Of a stretch of 43,789 nucleotides of DNA, positions 1-7,708 are shown one piece after another (position 1 is the stretch's first letter; each line of letters starts with the position of its first letter). Source of the stretch: Alphaproteobacteria bacterium. Its GTDB lineage: Bacteria; Pseudomonadota; Alphaproteobacteria; Rhodobacterales; Rhodobacteraceae. Location: contig JAUILL010000031.1 of assembly GCA_030433335.1 (NCBI GenBank), positions 1 to 43,789 on the forward strand. Direction: 5' to 3'. Below the pieces are notes generated by a model. It ran no database searches. It had not been told where the DNA came from and saw nothing but the letters and a program-made list of their open reading frames with translations. A program made the translations under genes and the position numbers.

Positions 1-22
1 CAATGATGGTAGTGTCGTCCAT
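1..22 (-). CDS. Start of a putative IS transposase (7 codons)
   Basis: Only the first seven codons (MDDTTII) are in the window, reading leftwards off the edge from the ATG at 20-22. The GGAG sequence just upstream is a good ribosome binding site, so translation from here is credible. Family membership (IS110-like) rests on a weak N-terminal resemblance and the position next to a truncated gene. It could be another transposase or an ordinary gene. Confidence 0.3.
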
Positions 23-110
23 GATGGTGGTGCTCCTTTGGTCGGTGGCTTGTGTCGCAACAACAAACCAACCAGATGCACCGCCGTCATTCAAATCGCC
101 CGAACACCAG
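1..110 (-). mobile_element. Probable insertion sequence end, cut by window edge
   Basis: On the minus strand the M16-like reading frame entering from the right runs into a stop at 91-93. It is followed by about 70 non-coding bases and then a well-formed start: GGAG about 9 bases ahead of an ATG at 20-22. The first seven codons read MDDTTII, compatible with the N-terminus of IS110-family transposases, which typically begin with a short leader before a (I/V)G(I/V)DLAK motif. That diagnostic motif lies outside the window. The exact junction with the interrupted gene is not visible; I place it somewhere between about 90 and 125. The truncated peptidase supports an insertion; the family assignment is a guess. 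Confidence 0.4.
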
Positions 111-615
111 ATTCACTCATAGCTCTATGTGTAGAGGAATGTGCCCAGCTTTCCTCAATCTTGCTCCGGAAATCCTCTGTCATCCGCGCAACCCAAGCCG
201 GATCAAATTGCGGCGTCACCAGCATTTCGTTCGCAATCGCGATAACTTCTTGGCGGTCATCTGCTGCGAATTGCAAACGCCCGATCACATGGTCCACAGT
301 CGCATCAAGTGTGCCAAAGGCGTTATGATCATTGAAAAATGTCATTACATCTTTGGGTCGAAGTTCCTGTGTCCCACCACTCAGAAGTGTCTGGGCCGCG
401 ATATGGGGAACAGCGGGATTGTTCGCAGCGTCATATGCCCAGTCGGTTGGCCATGCGATTGTCATCGTGACCTGATCCACATCCTTTTCCCTCACCTCCA
501 TGAAATAAAAGGTGCGGCCCGCAGGTGTTTCCGCCAGAACAACCTCTCGGACCGGGTCGTCCTTGCAAGACCCAAGTCCGAGCACCAAAACAAGTGCAAG
601 AATACATCTAATCAA
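91..615 (-). pseudogene. Non-catalytic M16 peptidase-like lipoprotein, 3' truncated
   Basis: This reads as the N-terminal part of an M16 (pitrilysin/mitochondrial processing peptidase-like) protein. It has a hydrophobic leader ending in a lipobox (LGSC, Cys17), then an M16 beta-sheet opening and a segment HIAAQTLLSGGT where catalytic members have HxxEH, so this is the inactive partner type. Only 174 codons remain; family members are usually over 400. The last 10-15 residues (after about SSTHRAM) look unlike M16 and are probably encoded by inserted DNA. Translation likely starts at TTG 613-615, five bases after the upstream peptidase stop, with the run of Gs before that stop acting as the ribosome binding site. 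The pair would have been a co-transcribed envelope protease with catalytic and structural halves. With the C-terminal M16 domain missing it is unlikely to work. Confidence 0.75.
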
Positions 616-620
616 TTTCT

Positions 621-1955
621 TTACCCCCCCGAGATCAACCGAATGACCTCTCGCCCGTCTCCGAGCAGTCCTTTTAAAAATGCATTTATATCTGAAGCCG
701 AAACGGTTGCGGCGGCCTGTCGCAACTCGGGCAACGGAATGAATGGGCTGGCCGTCGAGATGCTAGTTAGCAGCCGTTCAAACGTCACTGATCCCCGCTC
801 ATCGTCAGGGATACGATCTAGGTCCGAGATAATTCGAGCGCGTGCCCGCTCGACCGTGTCCGTTTGCAATCCTGTGCCAAGAGTCCCTTCGAGTGTTTCG
901 ATAAATGCGCGCTCTAACTCTGCAAGACTAATCTCCGCATCAGGCACAGCCTCGAAGGACAGCAGCGCGTATTTTCCTACGACGATCTCCACGCCAAGAG
1001 AAAACCGTCGTGCGATAAATGCGTCGAACCGCAACGGCCCTGCCAAGCCACCATCAAGCGGTGAATCGAGCGCTGCATATGCCATTTCGGAGATCACGGC
1101 GCATTCTGCAGGGGTTCCGCAGGGGCCCAAGGGTACGACCTTACGGTAGAGCAGGGTATCCTCGGTCAAACCATCAATTTGGTAGGCGCGGCGATCGAAC
1201 AATGGCTCTGGCGCAAGCCAGTCGGGCGCGACATGGCTCTGTTCCGAAACCGCCGAGGGCAGTCCTTGCAATGCTGTCTTTACTTCTGCAGGGTTAAAGT
1301 CCCCGTAGATCAGTAGTGTGGCTTGCGAAAGCGAATGGCTTGCCTGATGCAAGGCACGGGCATTCTCCAACGAGAACTCTGCAATATCTGCTGGCTCTCC
1401 GATCACGGACCGGCCAAGGCCGCCCTCTCCGTAAAGTGTTTCCTCTAACTCGCGTAGGGCAGGGTAGAGCGATTGCTCAGCAACCCGCGCACCGTATTCA
1501 CGCAGTACGATACCGCGTTCCTCCAACGCGAAGCGATCATCAAGTGAAATGGGGTCGGCAACAGACACCAGCTCACGAAGCGCCGCGCCGATACCCTCTG
1601 GGCCTATGGCGCGGCGATACACAGTGCTGAACGGACTGGTCCAGGCATTTCTGTGGGGATCCCCGCCAGCCTCGGAGGTGCGAAGCGAACTCAATAGAGC
1701 CAAGTGTTCGACATAGTGAGCAAGCCCCTCTTCAAAGGGGTTCGCGGCCTCACCAGACGGAAATACCAGATGCAATAAGGTCTCGTGGGCCTGCGCATCG
1801 GGCACCACTAGAACAGTCTGAAAGGTCTCTGAGGGCAATTGGTATACAGCAGGCTTAGGCCAAACTATCGCCACTATCGCCGCAGACAGAAGACCAAAGC
1901 CAATACCCAACGCAATGAAACGAACTCGATGCAAATGAAACCTCAAGCTTGCCAT
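621..1955 (-). CDS. M16 family zinc metallopeptidase, membrane-anchored
   Basis: About 444 residues. A single hydrophobic segment near the N-terminus (roughly residues 13-33) should anchor it with the body in the periplasm. The M16 zinc motif HxxEH is intact (HYVEH within GLAHYVEHL), followed about 70 residues later by the REY segment expected to supply the third ligand Glu. A second M16-like domain follows. I chose ATG 1953-1955; an upstream in-frame TTG at 1976 would only add seven residues. It is first in a two-gene minus-strand operon with the inactive M16 partner, the usual catalytic/non-catalytic arrangement. The substrate is unknown. Because the partner is truncated, the complex is probably impaired even though this gene looks complete. 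Confidence 0.8.
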   Translation of the reverse strand: MASLRFHLHRVRFIALGIGFGLLSAAIVAIVWPKPAVYQLPSETFQTVLVVPDAQAHETLLHLVFPSGEAANPFEEGLAHYVEHLALLSSLRTSEAGGDPHRNAWTSPFSTVYRRAIGPEGIGAALRELVSVADPISLDDRFALEERGIVLREYGARVAEQSLYPALRELEETLYGEGGLGRSVIGEPADIAEFSLENARALHQASHSLSQATLLIYGDFNPAEVKTALQGLPSAVSEQSHVAPDWLAPEPLFDRRAYQIDGLTEDTLLYRKVVPLGPCGTPAECAVISEMAYAALDSPLDGGLAGPLRFDAFIARRFSLGVEIVVGKYALLSFEAVPDAEISLAELERAFIETLEGTLGTGLQTDTVERARARIISDLDRIPDDERGSVTFERLLTSISTASPFIPLPELRQAAATVSASDINAFLKGLLGDGREVIRLISGG

Positions 1956-1986
1956 ATTTAAACATATTCGGCGCAAAAGATATTGA

Positions 1987-2014
1987 AAAATATAGATATT
2001 ATTTACACCATCAA
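1987..2014 (-). promoter_or_regulatory. Possible sigma-70 promoter for the M16 operon
   Basis: On the minus strand TTGATG (2009-2014) and TATTTT (1987-1992) are separated by 16 bases in an AT-rich stretch, about 30 bases upstream of the peptidase start. Spacing and the TTGA element fit a housekeeping promoter. This is a visual match only. Confidence 0.3.
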
Positions 2015-2081
2015 GAAATCTGGCGAAGGTCGCGAAAACCGGACTTTTGCGAGAAGACGCCGAAATTTTCAGGACCTAAGC

Positions 2082-2097
2082 TGCGACTTAAGTCGCA
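2082..2097. promoter_or_regulatory. Perfect 16-bp palindrome in divergent promoter region
   Basis: TGCGACTTAAGTCGCA is its own reverse complement over all 16 bases. It sits in the 285-base gap between the leftward M16 operon and the rightward two-component operon. Position and perfect dyad symmetry suggest an operator for a dimeric regulator. The OmpR-type regulator nearby would normally use direct repeats, so a different factor is more likely. The rest of the gap holds the AT-rich candidate promoter on the left and nothing else I recognise. Confidence 0.45.
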
Positions 2098-2240
2098 TGT
2101 ATCGGATTTAACGAGGAGCATAGGCTAACGCTCTGATGCGGCGAGGCAATTCAAAGAGAGCTGAGAGTGACGGAACCTACCTTCAGGCTTTTGGTCCCCA
2201 CTAGCTATGTCGACTGGCAACGCGCAGAAGGATGCTCGCT

Positions 2241-3734
2241 ATGATCTGGACCTTACGGGTGACCATGTTGGCAGCCCTTGCTGGTGCGGTCATTTTGTCG
2301 GTGACACAGGATCGACGGGTTCAGCATCTGACCGCGCGTATTTCGCAAGCTTCAGCGCAGGTTGCCGCGCTAGAAACTTTGGGACGAAGCTTGCACGATG
2401 AATTATTCAAGGCGGTTCTCGAACCTGACCTGGCGCGGGCAACCGAAGGACTCGATCAGTTTGAACGCGATGCCATGCACGCTTTAGGCATTCTAGAACA
2501 ACTGACAGCAACCGAGTTAGAATTTGTTCGAGGGGCCGAGCAAGACATAGAAAGCACAGAACTCTCTCGTCCGACCGAGTTGCGGGAAGCCGCCGTGGCC
2601 GCGTTGAAGGCAGGTCGAAGGGTTGTTAATCTCCGCCAGTCCGCCGACATCATGCAGGATGCAACCTATGCGTTGGAGCAGTTAGAAGCAGAGCGCGGGA
2701 TGATTTCGCAAATCGTCAGCGCCTTCTTGGAGGATGAGCAAACCGAGATCCGCACCGCATCTGAGGCGATCGCAGACTCGCAATACCAACATCGCCGCTG
2801 GCACACCGGATTACTGGTGCTGGCTCTGATTTCTTGGGTCACAACCCTATGGATCAAAAATCGTGACCAGAACCGCAGGAACCGTCGTAGAATGAGGGCT
2901 TTGACGGCGCTAGCTCACAACCGGCCGGCAGATCCGCTCGATGATCGAGATCCGTTGGCTCAAGAGTTTAGCAACGTTTCTGAACGTCTGAAGGCCATGG
3001 AAAGGGCAGAAACCTGCACCAGAAAAGAACTCGAAGAGCGCACAGCGGCCTTGCAACTTAGCGCGACCAAACTCAAGCAAATTGACGAAACACGTCGGCG
3101 GTTTTTGGCAGATCTGGGGCACAGTCTGAAAACACCCCTCGCGATTGCCAGAGGCTCCATCGAAGCGCTGTCCGAACAAGGTCCGAAACGCCTAACCGCT
3201 CTTGACGCCGTTGACCAAGTCACCCGCCGCGTCTCAGATCTGCTAGAGTTGGCGCGTTCGGACGACGGGAGGCTCTTGCGTCAAAGCCAACTGCTCGAAT
3301 TGACGGAACTGCTCGACAACCGCATCGCAGAGATGGCGGCGCTACCTCAGGGCCACTACATTACCCTGACCACTGATGACCAAGGCCCCTATGAAATTGA
3401 GGGCGACCGCGAAGGCCTCACTCGCATGTTCGATGCGATCATTGAAAATGGCCTGCGCTATGCCTCTGCCGGATCACCACTCGGGATAGATCTTAGTGCG
3501 GCGCAGGAGACCGTGACCGTCAGCATCTCTGATCAAGGGCCGGGAATATCGCAAGGTCAGGTGGTCTTTGATCGAGACACCAGTTTTTATCAAGGAGGCA
3601 CTGGTATCGGTCTGGCGATGGCCCGCCAAATCGCACAGGAGCACGGTGGGCAGATCGCGTTGATCGACACTGGACGCGGCGCTCGGTTCGACATTTCGCT
3701 TCCACACGCAGGAATGATGGAAGAGCGGGTATGA
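2241..3734 (+). CDS. Membrane sensor histidine kinase
   Basis: About 497 residues. There are two membrane segments (near residues 5-20 and 190-206) flanking a periplasmic, largely helical sensor region. A charged coiled-coil linker leads into a HisKA domain (phospho-acceptor His294 in LGHSLKTP) and a HATPase_c domain. The latter has an N-box (Asn403 in IIENGLRY), a G1 box (DQGPGI, from Asp431) and a G2 box (GTGIGLAMA, near 453). All catalytic boxes are intact. I prefer ATG 2241 because AGAAGG lies nine bases before it; an ATG at 2232 directly abuts that motif. It overlaps the response regulator by four bases (ATGA), so the two are translationally coupled partners. The ligand is unknown. The next operon downstream, a PQQ-type periplasmic module, is a candidate target. 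Confidence 0.9.
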   Translation: MIWTLRVTMLAALAGAVILSVTQDRRVQHLTARISQASAQVAALETLGRSLHDELFKAVLEPDLARATEGLDQFERDAMHALGILEQLTATELEFVRGAEQDIESTELSRPTELREAAVAALKAGRRVVNLRQSADIMQDATYALEQLEAERGMISQIVSAFLEDEQTEIRTASEAIADSQYQHRRWHTGLLVLALISWVTTLWIKNRDQNRRNRRRMRALTALAHNRPADPLDDRDPLAQEFSNVSERLKAMERAETCTRKELEERTAALQLSATKLKQIDETRRRFLADLGHSLKTPLAIARGSIEALSEQGPKRLTALDAVDQVTRRVSDLLELARSDDGRLLRQSQLLELTELLDNRIAEMAALPQGHYITLTTDDQGPYEIEGDREGLTRMFDAIIENGLRYASAGSPLGIDLSAAQETVTVSISDQGPGISQGQVVFDRDTSFYQGGTGIGLAMARQIAQEHGGQIALIDTGRGARFDISLPHAGMMEERV

Positions 3735-4417
3735 GTATTCTTGTCGTCGAAGACGATCCGACTCTGGGCTCTTTGATTTGCGATGCACTTCAGAACGCTC
3801 ACCAAACCCCTGTTCTGGCCAGCGACGGTGAGGCAGGCCTGATCAGCGCTAGCACCGGCTTTCATAAAGCCATCATTCTGGATGCGATGCTTCCAAGCTA
3901 TTCAGGGTTTGAAATCTGCCAACGTCTGCGCGAAGGTGGCGTAACTACGCCGATCCTGTTTTTGACGTGTCGTGATTCCGAAGCAGATATCATCCGCGGG
4001 CTCCGGCTTGGCGCTGACGACTACATGACCAAGCCTTTTTCGACAGCAGAGTTGATCGCTCGGATCGAGGCTTTGATCCGGCGAGGGACTGGCTACACGC
4101 CGCAGGACGAACTGGTCTTTGGGAACCTTCGTATCCGGACAGCGCAACGGCAAGTCTTCTGCGAAGCCTCAATGATCGAACTGACCATGCGCGAGTACAC
4201 CCTGATACACGCACTGGTTCTAGCACGTGGCCAAGCTCTCTCCAGAGATACGCTGCTTGACCGTGTCTGGGGCGATGACGAGAGCCATACCACCAACGTT
4301 GTCGACGTCTACGTTAGCTATTTACGGCGCAAGTTAAGGGCAGTGGGCAGTTCCGTGGCTATCACCACTGTACGGGGCTATGGCTTTCGTTTGGATATCG
4401 CTGCCTTGGACGTATAG
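3731..4417 (+). CDS. OmpR/PhoB-family response regulator
   Basis: 228 residues. A CheY-like receiver domain (1-115) has the acidic pair Asp8/Asp9, phospho-acceptor Asp51 in LDAMLP, and the conserved Lys101 in MTKPF. A winged-helix DNA-binding domain follows (about 125-224), with the typical transactivation and recognition region (RDTLLDRVWG, VDVYVSYLRRKL) and a terminal hairpin TTVRGYGFRL. It starts inside the kinase stop codon, so it is the cognate regulator. Members of this family bind tandem direct repeats spaced about one helical turn. Such repeats occur 140 bases downstream of this gene, in front of the PQQ-type operon. Confidence 0.93.
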   Translation: MSILVVEDDPTLGSLICDALQNAHQTPVLASDGEAGLISASTGFHKAIILDAMLPSYSGFEICQRLREGGVTTPILFLTCRDSEADIIRGLRLGADDYMTKPFSTAELIARIEALIRRGTGYTPQDELVFGNLRIRTAQRQVFCEASMIELTMREYTLIHALVLARGQALSRDTLLDRVWGDDESHTTNVVDVYVSYLRRKLRAVGSSVAITTVRGYGFRLDIAALDV

Positions 4418-4556
4418 CTCGCTTAAATCAAAGCGCGTTGGGCCAAGAACCCCCAAAGCTCCAAGGAAAAAATAAGAGATATACCCACTCGAAATCACCC
4501 TGCCGCACAGGTCCAACCGCCAAATTCGTCGCTGCTGAGACTATGGTCGCATCCTA

Positions 4557-4600
4557 TCTCAGAGTTTTCTCAGAATTCTCCAAGGACTCTCTCAGAGAAG
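4557..4600 (+). promoter_or_regulatory. Four tandem 11-bp repeats, probable response-regulator site
   Basis: TCTCAGA occurs exactly at 4557, 4568 and 4590. A degenerate copy, TCCAAGG, sits at 4579, giving four consecutive 11-bp units on one face of the helix. The block ends 43 bases before the ATG at 4644, where an activator would sit against the promoter. OmpR/PhoB-type proteins bind this kind of direct-repeat array, and one is encoded immediately upstream. The binding assignment is inference; the repeats are seen directly. The remainder of the 4418-4643 gap shows no clear terminator. Confidence 0.55.
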
Positions 4601-4643
4601 CGCGTTAGGTTTTGTTTCAAAGAGGAGTTCTGCAGGGGGGATC

Positions 4644-5813
4644 ATGTCGGGGCGTTTTCTGTTAGCGGCTGTTGGAGCCTCGATGCTTTGGGCGGGTGCT
4701 GCCAGTGCACTCGATATCGACATCAGCTTTATACGCATGAAGCCAGAACCAGTGGCAACGCTCTCGAATCTGGACCCGATCCCCGAAAATCTGGCGATCA
4801 AAGGCGCTGAACTGGCTATCAAGGACAACGCGACCACTGGCCGTTTTCTTAAGCACAACTATTCACTCGAGATCCACGATCTCTCCGTGGGCGACGATCT
4901 GATCGGGGTTACCCTGGACGCCCTTTCGGATCGTCGCATTCTGATTGCCGATGTTCCGGCCGCAGAGCTGCTGAGGATTGCGGACCTGCCCGAAGCGCAA
5001 GGCGCCCTGATCATCAATGCCACGGCCGAGGACAATATTCTGCGTGATAGCGAATGCCGGGCCAATGTGCTGCATACCGCCCCCTCTCTCGCGATGCGGA
5101 CGGACGCAATGATGCAGTACTTCCTATTCAAACGCTGGACCCGTCTCGCGATGATCGAGGGTACCTATCCCGCCGACGTCGCCTTCGCAGAGTCTCTGCG
5201 CCGGTCCGCCACGAAATTCGGGCTAGAGATCGGATCCACCAAGACATGGGCTTTTGATGCGGACATGCGCCGAAATGCGTCTGCCGAGGTGCCGCTCTTT
5301 ACCCAGGAATTGCGCGACCACGACGTGCTCTTAATCGCCGACGCCGTTGATGATTTCGGGCGCTATATCCCGTTCAACACATGGCTTCCCCGTCCGACCG
5401 CAGGCACTGAAGGCATCGTCCCAGAGGTTTGGGCTCCTGTTGTCGAACAGTGGGGGGCAGCGCAGTTGCATTCCCGCTTCCAAGAAATCGCCGAACGCGA
5501 CATGGAACCCGAAGACTATGGCGCGTGGGCTGCAATCCGCGCCGTGGGCGAGGCCGTGACGCGTACCAATCAAGCAGACGCCGCAGAATTGCGCCGGTTC
5601 TTGCTCTCCGAGGACTTTGGCCTTGGTGGTTTCAAAGGAACGCCACAGACCTTCCGAACGTGGAATGGCCAGATGCGTCAAGCTGTGCCTTTGGTCACCG
5701 AAAGAGCGCTTGTTATGCAAGCGCCTCTGCCTGGCTTCATGCATCAACACAATGAACTCGACACTTTGGGCGTGGATGCCCCTGAAAGTGCCTGCATAGC
5801 CTTCGAGGAATAA
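4644..5813 (+). CDS. PQQ-catabolism-type ABC substrate-binding protein
   Basis: 389 residues with a Sec signal peptide cleaved after about residue 22 (AASA/LD). The mature part reads as a type-1 periplasmic binding protein (Leu/Ile/Val-binding-like fold). It resembles the subfamily found beside PQQ-dependent alcohol dehydrogenases (TIGR03863-type), judged by the opening DISFIRMKPEP and the region ENLAIKGAELAIKDNATTGRF. The ribosome binding site is a G-run just before the ATG. The next gene, a YVTN beta-propeller, starts one base after the stop and is the usual companion. The ATP-binding and permease genes that normally complete this cluster are absent here, so partners must be elsewhere, or the protein acts as a periplasmic sensor or chaperone. 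The ligand is unknown. Confidence 0.75.
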   Translation: MSGRFLLAAVGASMLWAGAASALDIDISFIRMKPEPVATLSNLDPIPENLAIKGAELAIKDNATTGRFLKHNYSLEIHDLSVGDDLIGVTLDALSDRRILIADVPAAELLRIADLPEAQGALIINATAEDNILRDSECRANVLHTAPSLAMRTDAMMQYFLFKRWTRLAMIEGTYPADVAFAESLRRSATKFGLEIGSTKTWAFDADMRRNASAEVPLFTQELRDHDVLLIADAVDDFGRYIPFNTWLPRPTAGTEGIVPEVWAPVVEQWGAAQLHSRFQEIAERDMEPEDYGAWAAIRAVGEAVTRTNQADAAELRRFLLSEDFGLGGFKGTPQTFRTWNGQMRQAVPLVTERALVMQAPLPGFMHQHNELDTLGVDAPESACIAFEE

Positions 5814-5814
5814 A

Positions 5815-6780
5815 ATGCGAATTTCGACACTTGCCCTCGTGACCGCCTTAGCCGCGCAACCTGCGCTCGCGGATGAAATTTGGGTCACCAATGAAAAAGA
5901 CGACACTGTCAGCGTCATCGATATCGAAACCCTAGAGGTCACTCACACCTACGAAACCGGAGAGCGCCCTCGCGGGATCACGTTCAGCCATGACTTTAAA
6001 TTTGTTTACATCTGCGCGTCGGACAGCGACGCGGTGCAGGTGATGGACCCGGCTACAGGGGAAATCCTGCACGATCTTCCTTCGGGCGAAGATCCCGAGC
6101 AATTCGTGCTGCATCCAGATAACAAACATCTCTATATCGCAAACGAAGACGACGCGATTACGACCGTAGTTGATGTGGAGAGCCGTACGGTTGTTGCGCA
6201 GATTGATGTCGGCATCGAACCCGAAGGCATGGCGGTTTCGCCCGACGGTAAAATCGCGATTACCACCTCGGAAACGACGAACATGGCGCATTGGATCGAC
6301 ACCGAAACCCAAGAGCTTTTCGCCAATACTCTGGTGGACTCGCGTCCTCGACATGCGGAGTTTGTCAAAGACGGAACCGAGATGTGGGTGAGCGCGGAAA
6401 TCGGTGGGTCCATTTCGGTTTTTGACACCGCCAGTCAAACCGAAAAGGCGAAAATCACCTTCAAACTGCCGAACATCCATCCCGATCGCATTCAGCCCGT
6501 TGGCTTTGAGCTCGGAGAGGGCGATAAGTTCGCCTATGTCGCTTTGGGACCTTCGAACCATCTGGCTGTTGTGAATGCGGAAACGTACGAGGTCGAAGAT
6601 TACATCCTCGTAGGGCGCCGTGTTTGGCACATGGCCTTTAATGCTGACAAGTCGCGCCTTTTCACCACCAACGGCATTTCAGGGGACGTGACAGTCGTCG
6701 ATGTCGCCAAACGTAAGGCATTGAAAACAATTAAGGTTGGTCGCTTTCCATGGGGCGCAGCCTTCCGCCCATCGAACTAG
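5815..6780 (+). CDS. YVTN-type beta-propeller, PQQ-catabolism associated
   Basis: 321 residues with a signal peptide of about 19 residues (ALA/DE). The mature protein is made of repeating blades with the pattern (V/I)xV(V/I)DxxT/S...(G)xxPxG(I/M)xxSxDxK and YVTN-like edges (IWVTNEKDDTVSVID, LYIANEDDAITTVVD, LFTTNGISGDVTVVD), giving about seven blades. It matches the beta-propeller that accompanies PQQ-linked ABC modules (TIGR03866-type). It is periplasmic, with no visible catalytic residues, and probably a binding or scaffold protein. It begins one base after the binding-protein stop and is followed 11 bases later by a third periplasmic gene, so the three form one operon. Confidence 0.8.
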   Translation: MRISTLALVTALAAQPALADEIWVTNEKDDTVSVIDIETLEVTHTYETGERPRGITFSHDFKFVYICASDSDAVQVMDPATGEILHDLPSGEDPEQFVLHPDNKHLYIANEDDAITTVVDVESRTVVAQIDVGIEPEGMAVSPDGKIAITTSETTNMAHWIDTETQELFANTLVDSRPRHAEFVKDGTEMWVSAEIGGSISVFDTASQTEKAKITFKLPNIHPDRIQPVGFELGEGDKFAYVALGPSNHLAVVNAETYEVEDYILVGRRVWHMAFNADKSRLFTTNGISGDVTVVDVAKRKALKTIKVGRFPWGAAFRPSN

Positions 6781-6791
6781 GAGAGCATTAC

Positions 6792-7244
6792 ATGAAGAAG
6801 TTTATCACTATGCTGGCAGTCGCCGCGATGTTGCCTTGCGCCGTAATGGCGGACGATGACGACGCCGAAGACGTATCGTTCGGTATGGCGGGCTTGCTGT
6901 CGGCCAAGAACAAGCATGATCTTGAACCCATCCAACTCAGTGCAGGCACGCCACTGACCCAAGCGCCTTGGGTCTTGAAGTCTGGCAGCTACTACGAATT
7001 CGAAATTCAAGGCGATGGCAGTCAGGAATTGACTCTTGTCGGCCCCGAGTTCTTTCGCGCGATCTGGATTGACGAAATCGTTGTCGAAGGACTAGAGATC
7101 CGTCCTCTGGGTCTCGACTCTATCGAGTTCGACGAGGCCGGAGAGATGGAGATCGGGTTTATCGCGCTCAAACCCGGATCATACTACATGAAAATTCCCG
7201 GAAGCAGTGGCGAGACCCAGCGGGTCAACATTACCATCGAATAA
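6792..7244 (+). CDS. Small periplasmic protein, cupredoxin-like C-terminus
   Basis: 150 residues. An ATG at 6792, with GGAGAG about eight bases upstream, begins a clean signal peptide (MKKFITMLAVAAML, cleavage near residue 20). An acidic DDDDAED stretch follows, then a beta-rich body. The end (IGFIALKPGSYYMKIPGSSG) resembles the last strands of cupredoxin-like domains, but the usual Cys/His/Met copper ligands are not evident, so copper binding is doubtful. It is third in the operon after the PQQ-type binding protein and propeller, and all three are exported. I do not recognise a named family. Confidence 0.65.
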   Translation: MKKFITMLAVAAMLPCAVMADDDDAEDVSFGMAGLLSAKNKHDLEPIQLSAGTPLTQAPWVLKSGSYYEFEIQGDGSQELTLVGPEFFRAIWIDEIVVEGLEIRPLGLDSIEFDEAGEMEIGFIALKPGSYYMKIPGSSGETQRVNITIE

Positions 7245-7393
7245 GCCTAGTGCGAGTTAATGATCTGTGTCCCCGCGCTGAGGGCGGGCGACAGTTCGAG
7301 TAGGTCGTTGGGATCACAAAGTGGAATCAGTCGGCGCTATCAGATTCCGAAAATGAATTGGACGGACTTTCATCAAGGGCGCATATTTCACTT

Positions 7394-7648
7394 ATGGATA
7401 TGCTACCGCCTCTTCGTTTGACGCATATTGACCCCAATCGAAACATGCGTCGCTTCTACAGACTCTCGCTAGAACGGACTCTGTTCGGAGAGGTCACGCT
7501 GGTGCGAACGTGGGGACGTATTGGGACTCACGGTCAAACCATGTTTCAAACATATGATCGCTTGTCCGAAGCCGAAATCACCTATCAAGAGCTTCGCGCA
7601 GCCAAAGAGAAAAAGGGGTACCGTTCGGACAGCGCAGATTTGGCCTAA
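7394..7648 (+). CDS. Stand-alone WGR-domain protein
   Basis: 84 residues, almost entirely one WGR domain. RRFYRLSLE, then TLVRTWGRIGTHGQ with the family Trp-Gly-Arg, and the closing helix EAEITYQELRAAKEKKGY. In larger proteins such as PARPs and MolR-type regulators this domain binds nucleic acid ends; short solo versions are common in alphaproteobacteria with no settled role. The start is uncertain: ATG 7394 or ATG 7400; a TTG at 7358 is possible but would add an unlikely leader. It is monocistronic, converging on the SGNH gene. The preceding gap (7245-7393) holds only a weak GC hairpin at 7272-7288. Confidence 0.75.
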   Translation: MDMLPPLRLTHIDPNRNMRRFYRLSLERTLFGEVTLVRTWGRIGTHGQTMFQTYDRLSEAEITYQELRAAKEKKGYRSDSADLA

Positions 7649-7708
7649 CCGAACAACCTTCAAATCGGCGCGGCGGCGTCCAAGGAAGCCACCGCACGCT
7701 TGCGCTGA

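Noticed and set aside
52..1149. Plus-strand open frame of 365 codons
   Set aside because: It runs antisense across both M16 genes, which have clear motifs (HxxEH, lipobox). No promoter or start signal was found.
2241..4417. FlhS/FlhR-type regulators of methylotrophic PQQ genes
   Set aside because: Proximity to a PQQ-type operon suggested this, but the regulator here is a clear OmpR/PhoB winged-helix protein and I could not match it to that system.
4557..4600. Short repeat array as a CRISPR
   Set aside because: Units are 11 bases with no spacers and there are no cas genes. The spacing fits a transcription-factor site.
7272..7288. CCCGC/GCGGG hairpin as a terminator after the PQQ-type operon
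   Set aside because: The stem is only 5 bp and no U-tract follows on either strand.
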